The translations under genes and the position numbers were made by a program. This document shows, in pieces, positions 23,572-33,087 of a stretch of 64,000 nt of DNA; position 1 is the stretch's first letter; every line of letters begins with the position of its first letter. The DNA lies in assembly GCA_937887565.1 (NCBI GenBank), contig CALABS010000011.1, positions 67,865 to 131,864 of the forward strand, read 5' to 3'. This DNA comes from an uncultured Rhodospirillaceae bacterium (GTDB lineage Bacteria; Pseudomonadota; Alphaproteobacteria; Rhodospirillales; Magnetospirillaceae). The notes beneath the pieces were generated by a model. It made no database searches. It was not told where the DNA came from and saw nothing but the letters and a program-made list of their open reading frames with translations.

Positions 23572-25437
23572 ATGTACAGCTCGTCCACAGTCGTCGGAGA
23601 GGCCCACCGGGCGGCGCGATCCGCCCGGGTGCTCAGCCGCGACCACCGCCCGTTCCCGCTTCCCGGCCGGCCGTCGGCCGAGCCGTCCGACGACCACTGG
23701 AACGAGATCATCGCCACCCTGGACATCGCCTTCCAGCCGGTGGTCAACATCCATACCGGCGCCTGCTACGGCTACGAGGCGCTGCTGCGCAACACCGAGG
23801 AGGCGGGCTTCGAGGGAATCGCCGACTTCTTCGACCGCTGCCATGCCCTGGGCATCCTGGCCGACGTCGAGATGGTGCTGCGCGAGAAGGCGGTGGCCAA
23901 GTTCGTCAGCCTGGACCACCACCGTCAGGTCAAGCTGTTCCTGAACCTGGACAACCGCAGCCTGGGCGTCGACGACGCATTGGCGCGACGCACCGCCGAG
24001 ATGCTGACCCATTACGGCCTGGACGAGAGCGTGGTGGTGTTCGAGATCTCGGAACGCCACCCGCTGGGCGCCCCGGAGCGGGCCACCTCGACCCTGGCTC
24101 CCTGCAAGCAGGCCAACTTCCGCATCGCCATCGACGACTTCGGCACTGGGTTCTCGGGCTTGCAGATGCTGTACTTCACCGAGCCCGACTTCCTGAAGAT
24201 CGACCGCTTCTTCGTCTCGGACATCGCCAACGATTCGAAGAAGAAGCTTTTCCTGGGCCAGATCGTCAACATCGCCCACATGCTGGGCGTCGTCGTCCTG
24301 GCGGAGGGCGTCGAGACCGAGCGCGAATACTTCACCTGCAAGGATATCGGCTGCGACCTCATCCAGGGCTTCATGGTGCAGCGGCCGACCCGCGACGTCG
24401 GCCTGTTGCTGCCCCGCTATCCGGAGGTCGAGGCGCTGGCGCGGCGCGAGCGGCGTGCCCTGGTGTCGGACCAGAAGCTGATCGGCGACCAGGCCACCTT
24501 CGTCACGCCCATCCGGCTGGATGCCAGCATGGAGATGGTGTTCGAGCGCTTCCGCGCCGACAAGTCGCTGACCTTCTTCCCGGTGGTCGACGAATCCGGC
24601 GAGCCGGTGGGGATCGTGCGCGAGAAGGAGCTCAAGGACTACACCTACTCCCTCTACGGCAAGGCGCTGATCTCCAACAAGGCCTACGGGCGCAAGCTCA
24701 AGGACTTCGTGGTCCGCTGCCCCATGGCCGACATCAACACCAAGGCAGAGAGCATCCTGCAGGCCTATTCGGCGGTGGAGAACTCGGAAGGGATCATCAT
24801 CGTCGACGGCATGAAGTATGTGGGCTTCCTGTCGGCGCACTCGCTGCTCAGGGTCATCAACGAGAAGAACCTCGCCGCGGCGCGGGACCAGAACCCGCTG
24901 ACCAAGCTGCCCGGCAACAACGTGATCCACGAATACGTTTCCGAGACCCTGGGCGCCGTCGAGTGCGGGGCGGTGCTGGCCTATTTCGATTTCGACAACT
25001 TCAAGCCCTTCAACGACAAGTACGGCTTCCGCCTGGGCGACCGCGCCATCCTCTTGTTCGCGGAATCCCTGGCGCGGGCGCTGCCGCGCGACACCTGCTT
25101 CGCCGGCCATGTGGGCGGCGACGACTTCTTCGCCGGATTCCGGGCGGTGGAGTTCGAGGACGCCATGGCGATGTGCCGCGAGATCGTCGAGGCCTTCCGT
25201 CGCGACGTCGAAAGCTTCTATGACGACGACACCCGCCGGGCCGGCCACATTCTCGGCCACGACCGGCTGGGCAACCAGGTGCGCTTCCCGCTGATGACGG
25301 TGTCGGCGGCGGTGGTTCAGCTGCCCGCCGGCCGGCCGGTCCACAGCGTGGACGAGGTGAGCGAGCTGATCGCCCACCTGAAGAAGGAGGCCAAGAACAA
25401 TCCCGACCGGCTGTGCGCCGGAACCTTGGTGCGCTGA
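23572..25437 (+). CDS. EAL-CBS-GGDEF c-di-GMP protein
   Basis: A 621-residue soluble signalling protein. The EAL domain (about 45-285) keeps key residues: YEALLRN, FLNLDNR, FEISERH, IDDFGTGFSGL, FLKIDRFF and LAEGVETE, so c-di-GMP hydrolysis is likely. Two CBS motifs follow (about 295-445; TFFPVVDESGEPVGIVREKE and GIIIVDGMKYVGFLSAHSLL), probably a nucleotide sensor. The C-terminal GGDEF-like domain (about 460-615) has GGDDF at residue 515 in place of GGDEF and may be weak or regulatory. An ATG far upstream was rejected. It is divergent from the phosphatase gene across 154 nt. Confidence 0.9.
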   Translation: MYSSSTVVGEAHRAARSARVLSRDHRPFPLPGRPSAEPSDDHWNEIIATLDIAFQPVVNIHTGACYGYEALLRNTEEAGFEGIADFFDRCHALGILADVEMVLREKAVAKFVSLDHHRQVKLFLNLDNRSLGVDDALARRTAEMLTHYGLDESVVVFEISERHPLGAPERATSTLAPCKQANFRIAIDDFGTGFSGLQMLYFTEPDFLKIDRFFVSDIANDSKKKLFLGQIVNIAHMLGVVVLAEGVETEREYFTCKDIGCDLIQGFMVQRPTRDVGLLLPRYPEVEALARRERRALVSDQKLIGDQATFVTPIRLDASMEMVFERFRADKSLTFFPVVDESGEPVGIVREKELKDYTYSLYGKALISNKAYGRKLKDFVVRCPMADINTKAESILQAYSAVENSEGIIIVDGMKYVGFLSAHSLLRVINEKNLAAARDQNPLTKLPGNNVIHEYVSETLGAVECGAVLAYFDFDNFKPFNDKYGFRLGDRAILLFAESLARALPRDTCFAGHVGGDDFFAGFRAVEFEDAMAMCREIVEAFRRDVESFYDDDTRRAGHILGHDRLGNQVRFPLMTVSAAVVQLPAGRPVHSVDEVSELIAHLKKEAKNNPDRLCAGTLVR

Positions 25438-25500
25438 GACTGGACCGTTCCCCCGGTCATCGCTAATGTGGCGCCCAAATCCGAAGCGATCCGGTGTGGA

Positions 25501-26895
25501 ATGAAGTATGTGAGCACCCGGGGCAAGGCCCCCGTCCTCGATTTCGACGATGTCCTCCTGGCTGGCCTGGCCCGTGACGGCGGCCTGTACGTCCCCGAGA
25601 CGTGGCCCAGCTTCTCCGCCGACGACATCCGCGCGCTCAGGGGACTGCGCTACGACGAGTTGGCGGCCAAGGTGATGGCCCCGTTCGTCGCCGGCTGCAT
25701 GACCGAGGCGGAACTGGCCGCCATGGTCAAGGACGCCTATCACGGCTTCACCCACCCCGCCGTGGCGCCGCTGCGCCAGATCGGCCACAACCAGTGGGTC
25801 TGCGAGCTGTTCCACGGCCCGACCCTGGCCTTCAAGGACTACGCGCTGCAGCTGGTCGGACGCCTGTTCGACCACGTGCTGAGGAAGAAGGGCCAACGGG
25901 TGGTGATCGTCGGCGCCACCTCGGGCGACACCGGCTCGGCCGCCATCGAGGCCTGCCGCGACCGCGAGGCGGTGGACATCGTCATCCTGCATCCCCGCGG
26001 GCGCACCTCCGAGGTGCAGCGCCGTCAGATGACCACGGTGCCGTCGTCCAACGTGCGCAACCTCGCCGTCGAGGGGACCTTCGACGACTGCCAGGACATC
26101 GTCAAGGCGCTGTTCAACGACCACGCCTTCCGCGACGAGATGAGCCTGTCCGCGGTCAATTCCATCAACTGGGCCCGCGTCATGGCCCAGATCGCCTATT
26201 ACTTCGCCGCCGCCATGGCGCTGGGCGCGCCCGACGTGCCGGTCAGCTTCTCGGTGCCGACCGGCAATTTCGGCAACGTCTTCGCCGGCTATTGCGCCCG
26301 CCGGATGGGCCTGCCGGTGGCGCGGCTGGTGGTCGGCTCGAACCGCAACGACATCCTGACCCGCTTCTTCGAGGGCGGCGTGATGACGGCCGAGGGGGTC
26401 GTCCCCACCTTGAGTCCCAGCATGGACATCCAGGTCTCGTCCAATTTCGAGCGCCTGCTGTTCGACTATCTGGGCCGCGAGGGAGACGCCGTGGACCGCC
26501 TGCTCACCGAGTTCCGCCACACCGGCGCCATGGCCATGCCCCAGGGGGCGTTCTCGGCCATGCGCGAGCTGTTCGAGGGCCACCGCTTCGACGACGAGGC
26601 GACGCTGGGCCTGATGCGCACCTTCGCGCGACTGACCGGCGAGGTGCTCGATCCGCACTCGGCCATCGGCGTCGGCGCCGGGCTGAAGTCGGACATCAGG
26701 ACGCCGCTGGTCGCCCTGGCCACGGCGCATCCGGCCAAGTTCCCCGACGCGGTCGAAAAGGCCACCGGCCGCCGGCCCGAGCTGCCGCCGCACCTGGCCG
26801 ACCTGTTCGACCGCCCCGAACGGTTCGACGTCATCGCCAACGACGCGGCCCGGGTGCGGGACTACGTGCGCGCCTTCGCCGGCAGGACCCGCTGA
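25501..26895 (+). CDS. thrC: Threonine synthase
   Basis: A 464-residue PLP enzyme converting O-phosphohomoserine to threonine. The PLP lysine is Lys112 in LAFKDYALQ; other motifs are TRGKAPVLDFDDVLLAGLA at the start, GATSGDTGSAAIEA (phosphate loop), SVPTGNFGNVFAGY and PSMDIQVSSNFERLL. This is the long thrC form of enterobacteria, yeast and alphaproteobacteria. The start MKYVSTRG at 25501 is the family start. Its TGA overlaps the ATG of the M16 peptidase gene. Confidence 0.96.
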   Translation: MKYVSTRGKAPVLDFDDVLLAGLARDGGLYVPETWPSFSADDIRALRGLRYDELAAKVMAPFVAGCMTEAELAAMVKDAYHGFTHPAVAPLRQIGHNQWVCELFHGPTLAFKDYALQLVGRLFDHVLRKKGQRVVIVGATSGDTGSAAIEACRDREAVDIVILHPRGRTSEVQRRQMTTVPSSNVRNLAVEGTFDDCQDIVKALFNDHAFRDEMSLSAVNSINWARVMAQIAYYFAAAMALGAPDVPVSFSVPTGNFGNVFAGYCARRMGLPVARLVVGSNRNDILTRFFEGGVMTAEGVVPTLSPSMDIQVSSNFERLLFDYLGREGDAVDRLLTEFRHTGAMAMPQGAFSAMRELFEGHRFDDEATLGLMRTFARLTGEVLDPHSAIGVGAGLKSDIRTPLVALATAHPAKFPDAVEKATGRRPELPPHLADLFDRPERFDVIANDAARVRDYVRAFAGRTR

Positions 26896-28154
26896 TGGGA
26901 ATCCGCGAAACCCGGCTGGCGTCCGGCCTGCGCGTCCTCACCGACCCCATGGAGACGGTGGAAAGCGCGTCGGTGGGCGTGTGGGTCGACGCCGGCACCC
27001 GCCACGAACCCGCCGCCGTCAACGGCGTGTCGCACCTGTTGGAGCACATGGCGTTCAAGGGAACGCGGCGGCGCAGCGCGCGCGACATCGCCGAGGAGAT
27101 GGACGCCGTCGGCGGCCACCTCAACGCCTACACGGCCCGCGACCACACCGCTTATTACGCCAAGGTCCTGAAGGAGGACGTCGACCTGGCGGTGGACATC
27201 GTCGCCGACATCCTGCAGCACTCCACCCTCGACCCCGAGGAGCTGGCGCGCGAGCAGACGGTGGTGGTCCAGGAAATCAGCCAGGCCATCGACACCCCCG
27301 ACGACATCATCTTCGACCACTTCCAGGCCACCGCCTTCCCCGACCAGCCGCTGGGGCGACCGGTCCTGGGCACGGCGGACCTGGTCAGGGCGATGACGCG
27401 CGAGACCGTGGCCGGCTACATGCACGGCCACTACGCGGCGCCGCGCATGGTGCTGGCCGGAGCCGGCCGGGTGGACCACGATCACCTTGTCGAGGCCGCC
27501 GAGCGCATGTTCGCCGGCCTGCCCACGGTCGCCGATTGCGCCACCGAGCGCGCCGCCTATCACGGTGGCGACTACCGCGAGGAGCGCGACATCGAGCAGG
27601 TCAACCTGGTGCTGGGCTTCGACGGCGTCGCCTACGACGACCCCGACTACTACGCCGCCTCGGTGCTGTCGACGCTGCTCGGCGGCGGCATGAGCTCACG
27701 CCTGTTCCAGGAGGTGCGCGAGAAGCGCGGCCTGGTCTATTCCATCTATTCCTTCACCTCGTCATACGCCGACGGCGGCCTGTTCGGCGTCTATGCCGGC
27801 ACCGGCGAGGACGAGGCGGCCGAGCTGATCCCGGTGATGTGCGACGAGATCGTCAAGGTCGCCGCCGGCGTCGACGGGGGCGAGGTGCACCGCGCCCGCG
27901 CCCAGCTCAAGGCCTCGATCCTGATGAGCCTGGAAAGCACCAGCTCCCGCTGCGAGCAGGTGGCCCGCCAGATCCTGGTCTACGGCCGCCCCATCCCCAC
28001 CGCCGAGGTGGTCGGGCAGATCGAATCCGTCACCGGCGCCGACGTGGCCCGGGTGGCGGCGCGCCTGTTCGCCACCACCCCGACCGTGGCCGCCATCGGC
28101 CCGCTGGCTCAGGTCGAGGACTACGACCGCATCGCCGCGCGGCTGAAGATTTAA
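26895..28154 (+). CDS. M16 zinc peptidase (mitochondrial-processing-peptidase-beta-like)
   Basis: A 419-residue pitrilysin-family protease. The inverted zinc motif HLLEH is at residues 47-51 and a third metal ligand lies in VVVQEISQ near residue 126. The C-terminal half has LVLGFDGVAY, STLLGGGMSSRLFQEVREKRGLVYS and YAGTGEDE, which match MPP-beta-type bacterial enzymes. It likely degrades peptides in the cytoplasm; there is no signal peptide. It overlaps thrC by one base, a pairing commonly seen in alphaproteobacteria. Confidence 0.93.
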   Translation: MGIRETRLASGLRVLTDPMETVESASVGVWVDAGTRHEPAAVNGVSHLLEHMAFKGTRRRSARDIAEEMDAVGGHLNAYTARDHTAYYAKVLKEDVDLAVDIVADILQHSTLDPEELAREQTVVVQEISQAIDTPDDIIFDHFQATAFPDQPLGRPVLGTADLVRAMTRETVAGYMHGHYAAPRMVLAGAGRVDHDHLVEAAERMFAGLPTVADCATERAAYHGGDYREERDIEQVNLVLGFDGVAYDDPDYYAASVLSTLLGGGMSSRLFQEVREKRGLVYSIYSFTSSYADGGLFGVYAGTGEDEAAELIPVMCDEIVKVAAGVDGGEVHRARAQLKASILMSLESTSSRCEQVARQILVYGRPIPTAEVVGQIESVTGADVARVAARLFATTPTVAAIGPLAQVEDYDRIAARLKI

Positions 28155-28259
28155 TACGGCTTTTCAAGGGGTTGCGCACAGGTCGCGGCAAGGTTCCGCT
28201 TCCGTGGAGCGCCTCCCTATGGCAGATTGCGGAGGAGATTCCCGTCACGGGGGAGGAGC

Positions 28260-29138
28260 ATGACCGAAGACGGCGTCCACGGCCAGGTCCGGCCCGAAGA
28301 GGTCTTCGCGCAACTGACCGCGTTCCAGCACGCCCTGGCCAGCCATGTGGACTGGCTGCGGCAATGGTACGGCGCCCTGGTCAACCACGACGGCGGCATG
28401 CCCGAGGACAGCTGCGCCATCCGCCGCTGGGCCGATGACGCCGCCCTGTTCGGCGGCTTCGACGGCTACGGCGACATGATGGCGTTGCACGACGAGGTGC
28501 ACGCCCGCGCCGACGAGATCGGCGCCCGCATCGCCGGCGGCGAGACCGCCACCACCTCGGACTACGAGGCGCTGGTGCAGTCGGTGATCGCCTTCGGCGC
28601 CGCCGCCCAAGGCCTGGAGCGCGAGGCGTGGACGCTCCTGGCCACCGTTGACCCGCTGACCGGCCTGTCCAACCGCCAGTCCATGCGCGCCCAACTGATG
28701 CGCGAACGCGACCGCACCATCCGCCTGCGCCAGCCCTGCTGCCTGGCGCTGGTGGACATCGACCACTTCAAGAAGGTCAACGACACCTTCGGCCACGCCC
28801 AGGGCGACAAGGTGCTGCGCGCCGTGGCCGGCCTCCTGATGGCCACCGTGCGTCCCTACGACGTGGTCTACCGCTACGGCGGCGAGGAGTTCCTGCTCTG
28901 CCTGCCGGGCACCGACACCGCCGCCGGCATCCAGGTGGCCGAGCGCATCCGGGGCGAGATCGCCGCCCTGACCCTGGCCACCGACGACGGCCGCCCCATC
29001 CCGGTCACCGCCACCCTCGGCCTGTCGGTGATGGATTCCGGCCACGCCGTCGAGGACACCATCGAGCAGGCCGACAAGGCCCTTTACGACGGCAAGCGCC
29101 AGGGCCGGAACCAGGTGGTGGTGTACGCCGAGGGGTGA
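28260..29138 (+). CDS. CZB-GGDEF diguanylate cyclase, DgcZ-like
   Basis: A 292-residue protein with the architecture of E. coli DgcZ. The N-terminal CZB zinc-binding domain has His29 (SHVDWL), Cys52 (CAIRRW), His77 and His81 (ALHDEVH), matching the four zinc ligands of that family in spacing. The GGDEF domain (about 130-290) has DPLTGLSNR, LVDIDHFKKVND, an RxxD inhibitory site (RPYD) and the active GGEEF. It should make c-di-GMP and be inhibited by zinc. GGGAGGA stands just before the ATG at 28260. Confidence 0.92.
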   Translation: MTEDGVHGQVRPEEVFAQLTAFQHALASHVDWLRQWYGALVNHDGGMPEDSCAIRRWADDAALFGGFDGYGDMMALHDEVHARADEIGARIAGGETATTSDYEALVQSVIAFGAAAQGLEREAWTLLATVDPLTGLSNRQSMRAQLMRERDRTIRLRQPCCLALVDIDHFKKVNDTFGHAQGDKVLRAVAGLLMATVRPYDVVYRYGGEEFLLCLPGTDTAAGIQVAERIRGEIAALTLATDDGRPIPVTATLGLSVMDSGHAVEDTIEQADKALYDGKRQGRNQVVVYAEG

Positions 29139-29141
29139 AGG

Positions 29142-29822
29142 CTAACCTTTCCGAACCACCCAGCCGCCGAAGCACAGCGCCCGGAAGAACGGCCGGGGCG
29201 CCGACAGCCCCGCCTCGGCGCACAATTCGGCCAGCCGCCCCTCGGTCACCGGATGGATGTCGCGATCCACGTGGCTGAAGCCGCGCGCGATGCTGTCGTC
29301 GGAGATGCCGGCGGCGCGCTGGAGATGACCCCAGCAGGTGCGCAAGCTGGCCTGCCACGGCTCGTCCCAGGCCGGGCCGTAAAGATCGGCCATCACCAGC
29401 GCCGCGCCGGGCTTGAGGCGGGCGGCGATGTCGGACAGCAGGGCCTGCTTGGCGCCGTCGTCGGGCAGGAAATGCAGCACCAGCAGCAGGGTAGCGGCGT
29501 CGAACGGCTCGAATACCGGCAGATCCTTGACCTCGCTGGGATAGAGGCGCACGCGGTCGACCAGGTGGTGCTCGGCCACCTTGCGCTCGGCCACCTTCAG
29601 CATCTCGGCCGAGGGGTCCACCCCCACCAGCTTGACCGCCGGGCAGGCCTGGGCGAGCGCGACGCATTCGGCGCCGGTTCCCGCCCCCGCCACCAGCACG
29701 CGGCCGTGACCGCCGGTGGCTTCCGCCGCCATCACGCAGGCCAGTTGGTGCAGGGCCTCGTAGCCGGGAATGGCGGCCCGGATGCGGTGGTCGTAGGCCT
29801 GGGCCTTCTCTGCGTCTGACAT
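29142..29822 (-). CDS. SAM-dependent methyltransferase (class I)
   Basis: A 226-residue Rossmann methyltransferase. Motif I reads VLVAGAGTGAECVALA near residue 45, the acidic residue of motif II is in LVGVDPSAEML, and motif IV is FDAATLLLVLHFL. The layout resembles tRNA-Cm or small-molecule methyltransferases, but the substrate cannot be read from sequence. It begins 6 nt after the trmL stop (ATG at 29822; a GTG at 29831 overlapping that stop is also possible) and is convergent with the diguanylate cyclase gene with a 3-nt gap. Confidence 0.85.
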   Translation of the reverse strand: MSDAEKAQAYDHRIRAAIPGYEALHQLACVMAAEATGGHGRVLVAGAGTGAECVALAQACPAVKLVGVDPSAEMLKVAERKVAEHHLVDRVRLYPSEVKDLPVFEPFDAATLLLVLHFLPDDGAKQALLSDIAARLKPGAALVMADLYGPAWDEPWQASLRTCWGHLQRAAGISDDSIARGFSHVDRDIHPVTEGRLAELCAEAGLSAPRPFFRALCFGGWVVRKG

Positions 29823-29827
29823 CGTGG

Positions 29828-30283
29828 TCACGGCAATCCTCCCTGCCTGAGCGCCTCCCACGCGGCGATCGCCGCCGCCATCGCGACGTTCAGCGACCGC
29901 ATCCCCTCGGCCATGGGGATGCGCACCGCCGCGTCGCAGGCGGCGGCCACGCCGTCGGGCACGCCGGCGCTCTCGCGCCCCACCATGATGACGTCTCGGT
30001 GATCGAAAGAAAACCCATCCAGGCGCGTTCCGCCCTTGGTGGTCAGCAGCACCAGCCGTCGCCCCTCGGCGCGGCGGGCGGCGTCGAAGGCGGCCCAGGA
30101 CCCATGGCGGACCAGCGAGACGCGGTCGAGATAGTCCATGCCGGCCCGGCGCATCTTGCGGTCGTCCCAGACGAAGCCGCACGGCTCGATGACGTCGACG
30201 CCGACCGACAGGCATGCGGACAGCCGCAGGATGGCACCGGCGTTCTGGGGAATGTCGGGCTGGAAGAGGGCAAGGCGGAGCAT
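29828..30283 (-). CDS. trmL: tRNA (cytidine/uridine 34-2'-O)-methyltransferase
   Basis: A 151-residue SPOUT enzyme methylating the 2'-O of the wobble base of some tRNA-Leu. It has the family start LRLALFQPDIPQNAGAILRL, the central MVGRESAGVPD and the C-terminal SPOUT knot RIPMAEGMRSLNVAMAAAIA. The start MLRLALF (30283) matches E. coli TrmL; an ATG 9 nt upstream is possible. It is followed closely by a methyltransferase gene on the same strand. Confidence 0.93.
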   Translation of the reverse strand: MLRLALFQPDIPQNAGAILRLSACLSVGVDVIEPCGFVWDDRKMRRAGMDYLDRVSLVRHGSWAAFDAARRAEGRRLVLLTTKGGTRLDGFSFDHRDVIMVGRESAGVPDGVAAACDAAVRIPMAEGMRSLNVAMAAAIAAWEALRQGGLP

Positions 30284-30449
30284 GGTCGTCATCCCGTGGA
30301 GGAAGGCACCCCGAAGGGGTGGGAAGCGCCCGCAAGAATGGACACGCCTGAATTAGTTAATCGTGATGTACCTTTACTCGCCTGTTGAATCAGCGGGGCC
30401 GATGTGGTTAATAGGGCCGCTTCCGCGGGCCAACAAGAGGTAATAGTCA

Positions 30450-31004
30450 ATGGCTGATTCGGCACATCTTGCCCAGCCCTCGTCGACGGATGGGCAAACC
30501 CGGCGGGATTTCCTGCTGTATGCCACCACCGCCGTCGGCGTGGCGGGCACGGGTCTCGCCCTGTGGCCGTTCGTGCACAGCATGAACCCCGCCGCCGACA
30601 CCCTGGCGCTGTCCACCACCGACGTGGATCTCGCCGCGCTTCAACCCGGGCAGGCGATCACCGTCGTCTGGCAGGGCAAGCCGGTGTTCGTGCGCCATCG
30701 CACCCCTGAGGAAATCGAGCGGTCCGTCTCCGAGGACACCGCCGACCTGCGCGACCCGCAGAAGGATGCCGACCGCATCCAGAAGCCGGAATGGCTGGTC
30801 CTCATCGGCGTGTGCACCCACCTGGGCTGCGTCCCGCTGGGCCAGAAGCCCGCCGACCCCAAGGGTGACTACGGCGGCTGGTTCTGCCCCTGCCACGGGT
30901 CCCACTACGACACCTCGGGTCGCATTCGCAAGGGCCCCGCGCCGCTGAACCTGCCGGTGCCGCCCTATGCCTTCACCAGCGACACCACCATCCGGATCGG
31001 CTGA
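30450..31004 (+). CDS. petA: Ubiquinol-cytochrome c reductase iron-sulfur (Rieske) subunit
   Basis: A 184-residue Rieske protein. The N-terminus has a Tat-type RRDFLLY motif followed by a membrane anchor (ATTAVGVAGTGLALWPFV). The 2Fe-2S cluster motifs are CTHLGC near residue 128 and CPCHGSHYD near 148. It takes electrons from quinol in the bc1 complex. A ribosome binding site (AAGAGG) precedes the ATG at 30450. It is the first gene of petABC. The 160-nt leader after trmL contains an AT-rich stretch suited to a promoter, but no confident hexamers. Confidence 0.97.
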   Translation: MADSAHLAQPSSTDGQTRRDFLLYATTAVGVAGTGLALWPFVHSMNPAADTLALSTTDVDLAALQPGQAITVVWQGKPVFVRHRTPEEIERSVSEDTADLRDPQKDADRIQKPEWLVLIGVCTHLGCVPLGQKPADPKGDYGGWFCPCHGSHYDTSGRIRKGPAPLNLPVPPYAFTSDTTIRIG

Positions 31005-31015
31005 GGACACGCGCG

Positions 31016-32275
31016 ATGAGCGGATTGAAAATCAACAACAAGGCACTCGCCTGGTTCGACCAGCGGCTGCCGATCATCTCGATGATGCACCACAGCGGCG
31101 TCGAGTACCCGACCCCGAAGAACCTGAACTACTGGTGGAACTTCGGTTCGCTGGCGGGCTTCATCCTGGTGGTCATGATCCTGACCGGCATCTTCCTGGT
31201 CATGAACTACACCGCGCACACCTCGATGGCCTTCGACTCCGTCGAGCGCATCATGCGCGACGTGAACTACGGCTGGCTGCTGCGCTACCTGCACATGAAC
31301 GGCGCCTCGATGTTCTTCATCCTGGTGTACATCCACATCTTCCGGAACATGTACTACGGTTCGTACAAGGCACCGCGCGAGGTGCTGTGGTGGGTGGGCA
31401 TCCTCATCTTCCTGGCGATGATGGCCACCGCCTTCATGGGCTACGTGCTGCCCTGGGGCCAGATGTCCTTCTGGGGCGCCACCGTGATCACCAACCTGTT
31501 CTCGGCCTTCCCCATCGTGGGCGACCCGATCGTGACCTGGCTGTGGGGCGGCTTCGCGGTGGACAACCCGACGCTCAACCGCTTCTTCTCGCTGCACTAC
31601 CTGCTGCCGTTCGTGATCTTCGCGCTGGTGTTCGTCCATGTGTGGGCGCTGCACACCGTGAAGTCCAACAACCCGCTGGGCATCGACATCAAGACCCCGC
31701 AGGACACCATCCCGTTCCACCCCTACTACACGATCAAGGACCTGTTCGGCATCGGGGTGTTCCTGATGTTTTTCCTGGCCTTCGTGTTCTGGGCCCCCAA
31801 CTTCTTCGGCGAGCCGGACAACTACATCCCGGCCAATCCGATGGTGACCCCGCCGCACATCGTGCCCGAATGGTACTTCCTGCCGTTCTACGCCATCCTG
31901 CGCGCGGTTCCCGACAAGCTGGGCGGCGTGCTGATGATGTTCGGCGCGATCATCGTGCTGTTCTTCCTGCCCTGGCTTGACAGCTCGAAGGTCCGCTCGG
32001 CCAAGTTCCGCCCGTTCTACAAGCAGCTGTTCTGGGTGTTCTTCGCCGACTGCGTCTTCCTGGGCTACCTGGGCGGCAAGCCGGCCGAGGGCTGGTACGT
32101 GCCGGCCAGCCAGATCGCCACCGCGTACTATTTCCTCCACTTCCTGGTGATCCTGCCGCTGCTGGGCAAGTTCGAGAAGCCCCGGGCCCTGCCCGCCAGC
32201 ATCTCGGCCCCCGTGCTCAAGGGTGGCGGGCCCGCCACCGCCGGCGCCCATGCCCAGCCGATGGAGAAGGCGTAA
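31016..32275 (+). CDS. petB: Cytochrome b subunit of bc1 complex
   Basis: A 419-residue polytopic protein with eight or more spans. Haem ligand helices are visible around LRYLHMNGASMFFILVYIHIF and HYLLPFVIFALVFVHVWALH, and the Qo-site PEWY motif appears in HIVPEWYFLP. The length and motifs are those of alphaproteobacterial cytochrome b. It starts 11 nt after petA, and its TAA shares a base with the petC ATG (TAATG). Confidence 0.97.
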   Translation: MSGLKINNKALAWFDQRLPIISMMHHSGVEYPTPKNLNYWWNFGSLAGFILVVMILTGIFLVMNYTAHTSMAFDSVERIMRDVNYGWLLRYLHMNGASMFFILVYIHIFRNMYYGSYKAPREVLWWVGILIFLAMMATAFMGYVLPWGQMSFWGATVITNLFSAFPIVGDPIVTWLWGGFAVDNPTLNRFFSLHYLLPFVIFALVFVHVWALHTVKSNNPLGIDIKTPQDTIPFHPYYTIKDLFGIGVFLMFFLAFVFWAPNFFGEPDNYIPANPMVTPPHIVPEWYFLPFYAILRAVPDKLGGVLMMFGAIIVLFFLPWLDSSKVRSAKFRPFYKQLFWVFFADCVFLGYLGGKPAEGWYVPASQIATAYYFLHFLVILPLLGKFEKPRALPASISAPVLKGGGPATAGAHAQPMEKA

Positions 32276-33042
32276 TGCGTAAGCTCATCATCTCCACGCT
32301 GGTGGCGGCCGGTCTGGCCGGCACCGCCGGCATCGCCCAGGCCTCGGAGGCCGGCGCCCCCCTCATGACCGAGAAATGGTCGTGGGAAGGCTTGTTCGGC
32401 CGCTACGACCAGGCCCAGCTGCGCCGCGGCTTCACCGTGTTCCACGGGGTGTGCTCGAACTGCCACTCGCTGTCGCTGGTGGCCTACCGCAACCTCGCCG
32501 CGGTCGGCCTGACCGAGGACGAGATCAAGGCGGTGGCGGCCGAGCGCGAGCTCGCCGACGCCCCCAACGACGAGGGCACGGTGCTGATGCGGGCCGGCCG
32601 GCCGTCGGACAAGTACATCTCGCCGTTCCCCAACGACCAGGCCGCGGCCGCCGCCAACATGGGCGCGCTGCCTCCCGACCTGTCGTTGATGGCCAAGGCC
32701 CGCCTGGGCGGTCCCAACTACATCTACAGCCTGATGCTGGGCTACATGGACGAGGTGCCCGAGGGCGCCGAAATCCCCGAAGGGAAGTACTACAACACCT
32801 ACTTCCCGGGCCATGCCATCAGCATGCCGCCCCAGATGATGGACGATCTGGTCGAATATGCCGACGGCACCGCCGCGACCAAGGAGCAGATCGCCAAGGA
32901 CATCGTCGCCTTCCTGAACTGGACCGCCGAGCCCGAGCTGGAGGAGCGCAAGAGTATGGGTCTCAAGGTGATGATCTTCCTGGCCGTGTTGACCGCGCTG
33001 TTCTACGCGCTCAAGCGGCAGATCTGGAAGGACGTCCACTAA
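32275..33042 (+). CDS. petC: Cytochrome c1 subunit of bc1 complex
   Basis: A 255-residue protein with a cleavable signal peptide (KLIISTLVAAGLAGTAGIAQA), haem c motif CSNCHS near residue 60, the PDLSLMAKAR segment and a C-terminal membrane anchor (VMIFLAVLTALFYALKRQIW). It accepts electrons from the Rieske centre and passes them to cytochrome c in the periplasm. The haem axial methionine lies in the GHAISMPP region. Last gene of petABC; a strong terminator follows. Confidence 0.97.
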   Translation: MRKLIISTLVAAGLAGTAGIAQASEAGAPLMTEKWSWEGLFGRYDQAQLRRGFTVFHGVCSNCHSLSLVAYRNLAAVGLTEDEIKAVAAERELADAPNDEGTVLMRAGRPSDKYISPFPNDQAAAAANMGALPPDLSLMAKARLGGPNYIYSLMLGYMDEVPEGAEIPEGKYYNTYFPGHAISMPPQMMDDLVEYADGTAATKEQIAKDIVAFLNWTAEPELEERKSMGLKVMIFLAVLTALFYALKRQIWKDVH

Positions 33043-33087
33043 GACGCCCATCCGCCCGGGGCGCCCGCGCCGGGCCGATCGACAGAC

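Noticed and set aside
23449..26793. A 1,114-codon minus-strand frame antisense to the EAL and thrC genes
   Set aside because: It is the complement of high-GC coding sequence with clear motifs on the plus strand; the encoded peptide is His/Gly/Arg-rich with no family pattern.
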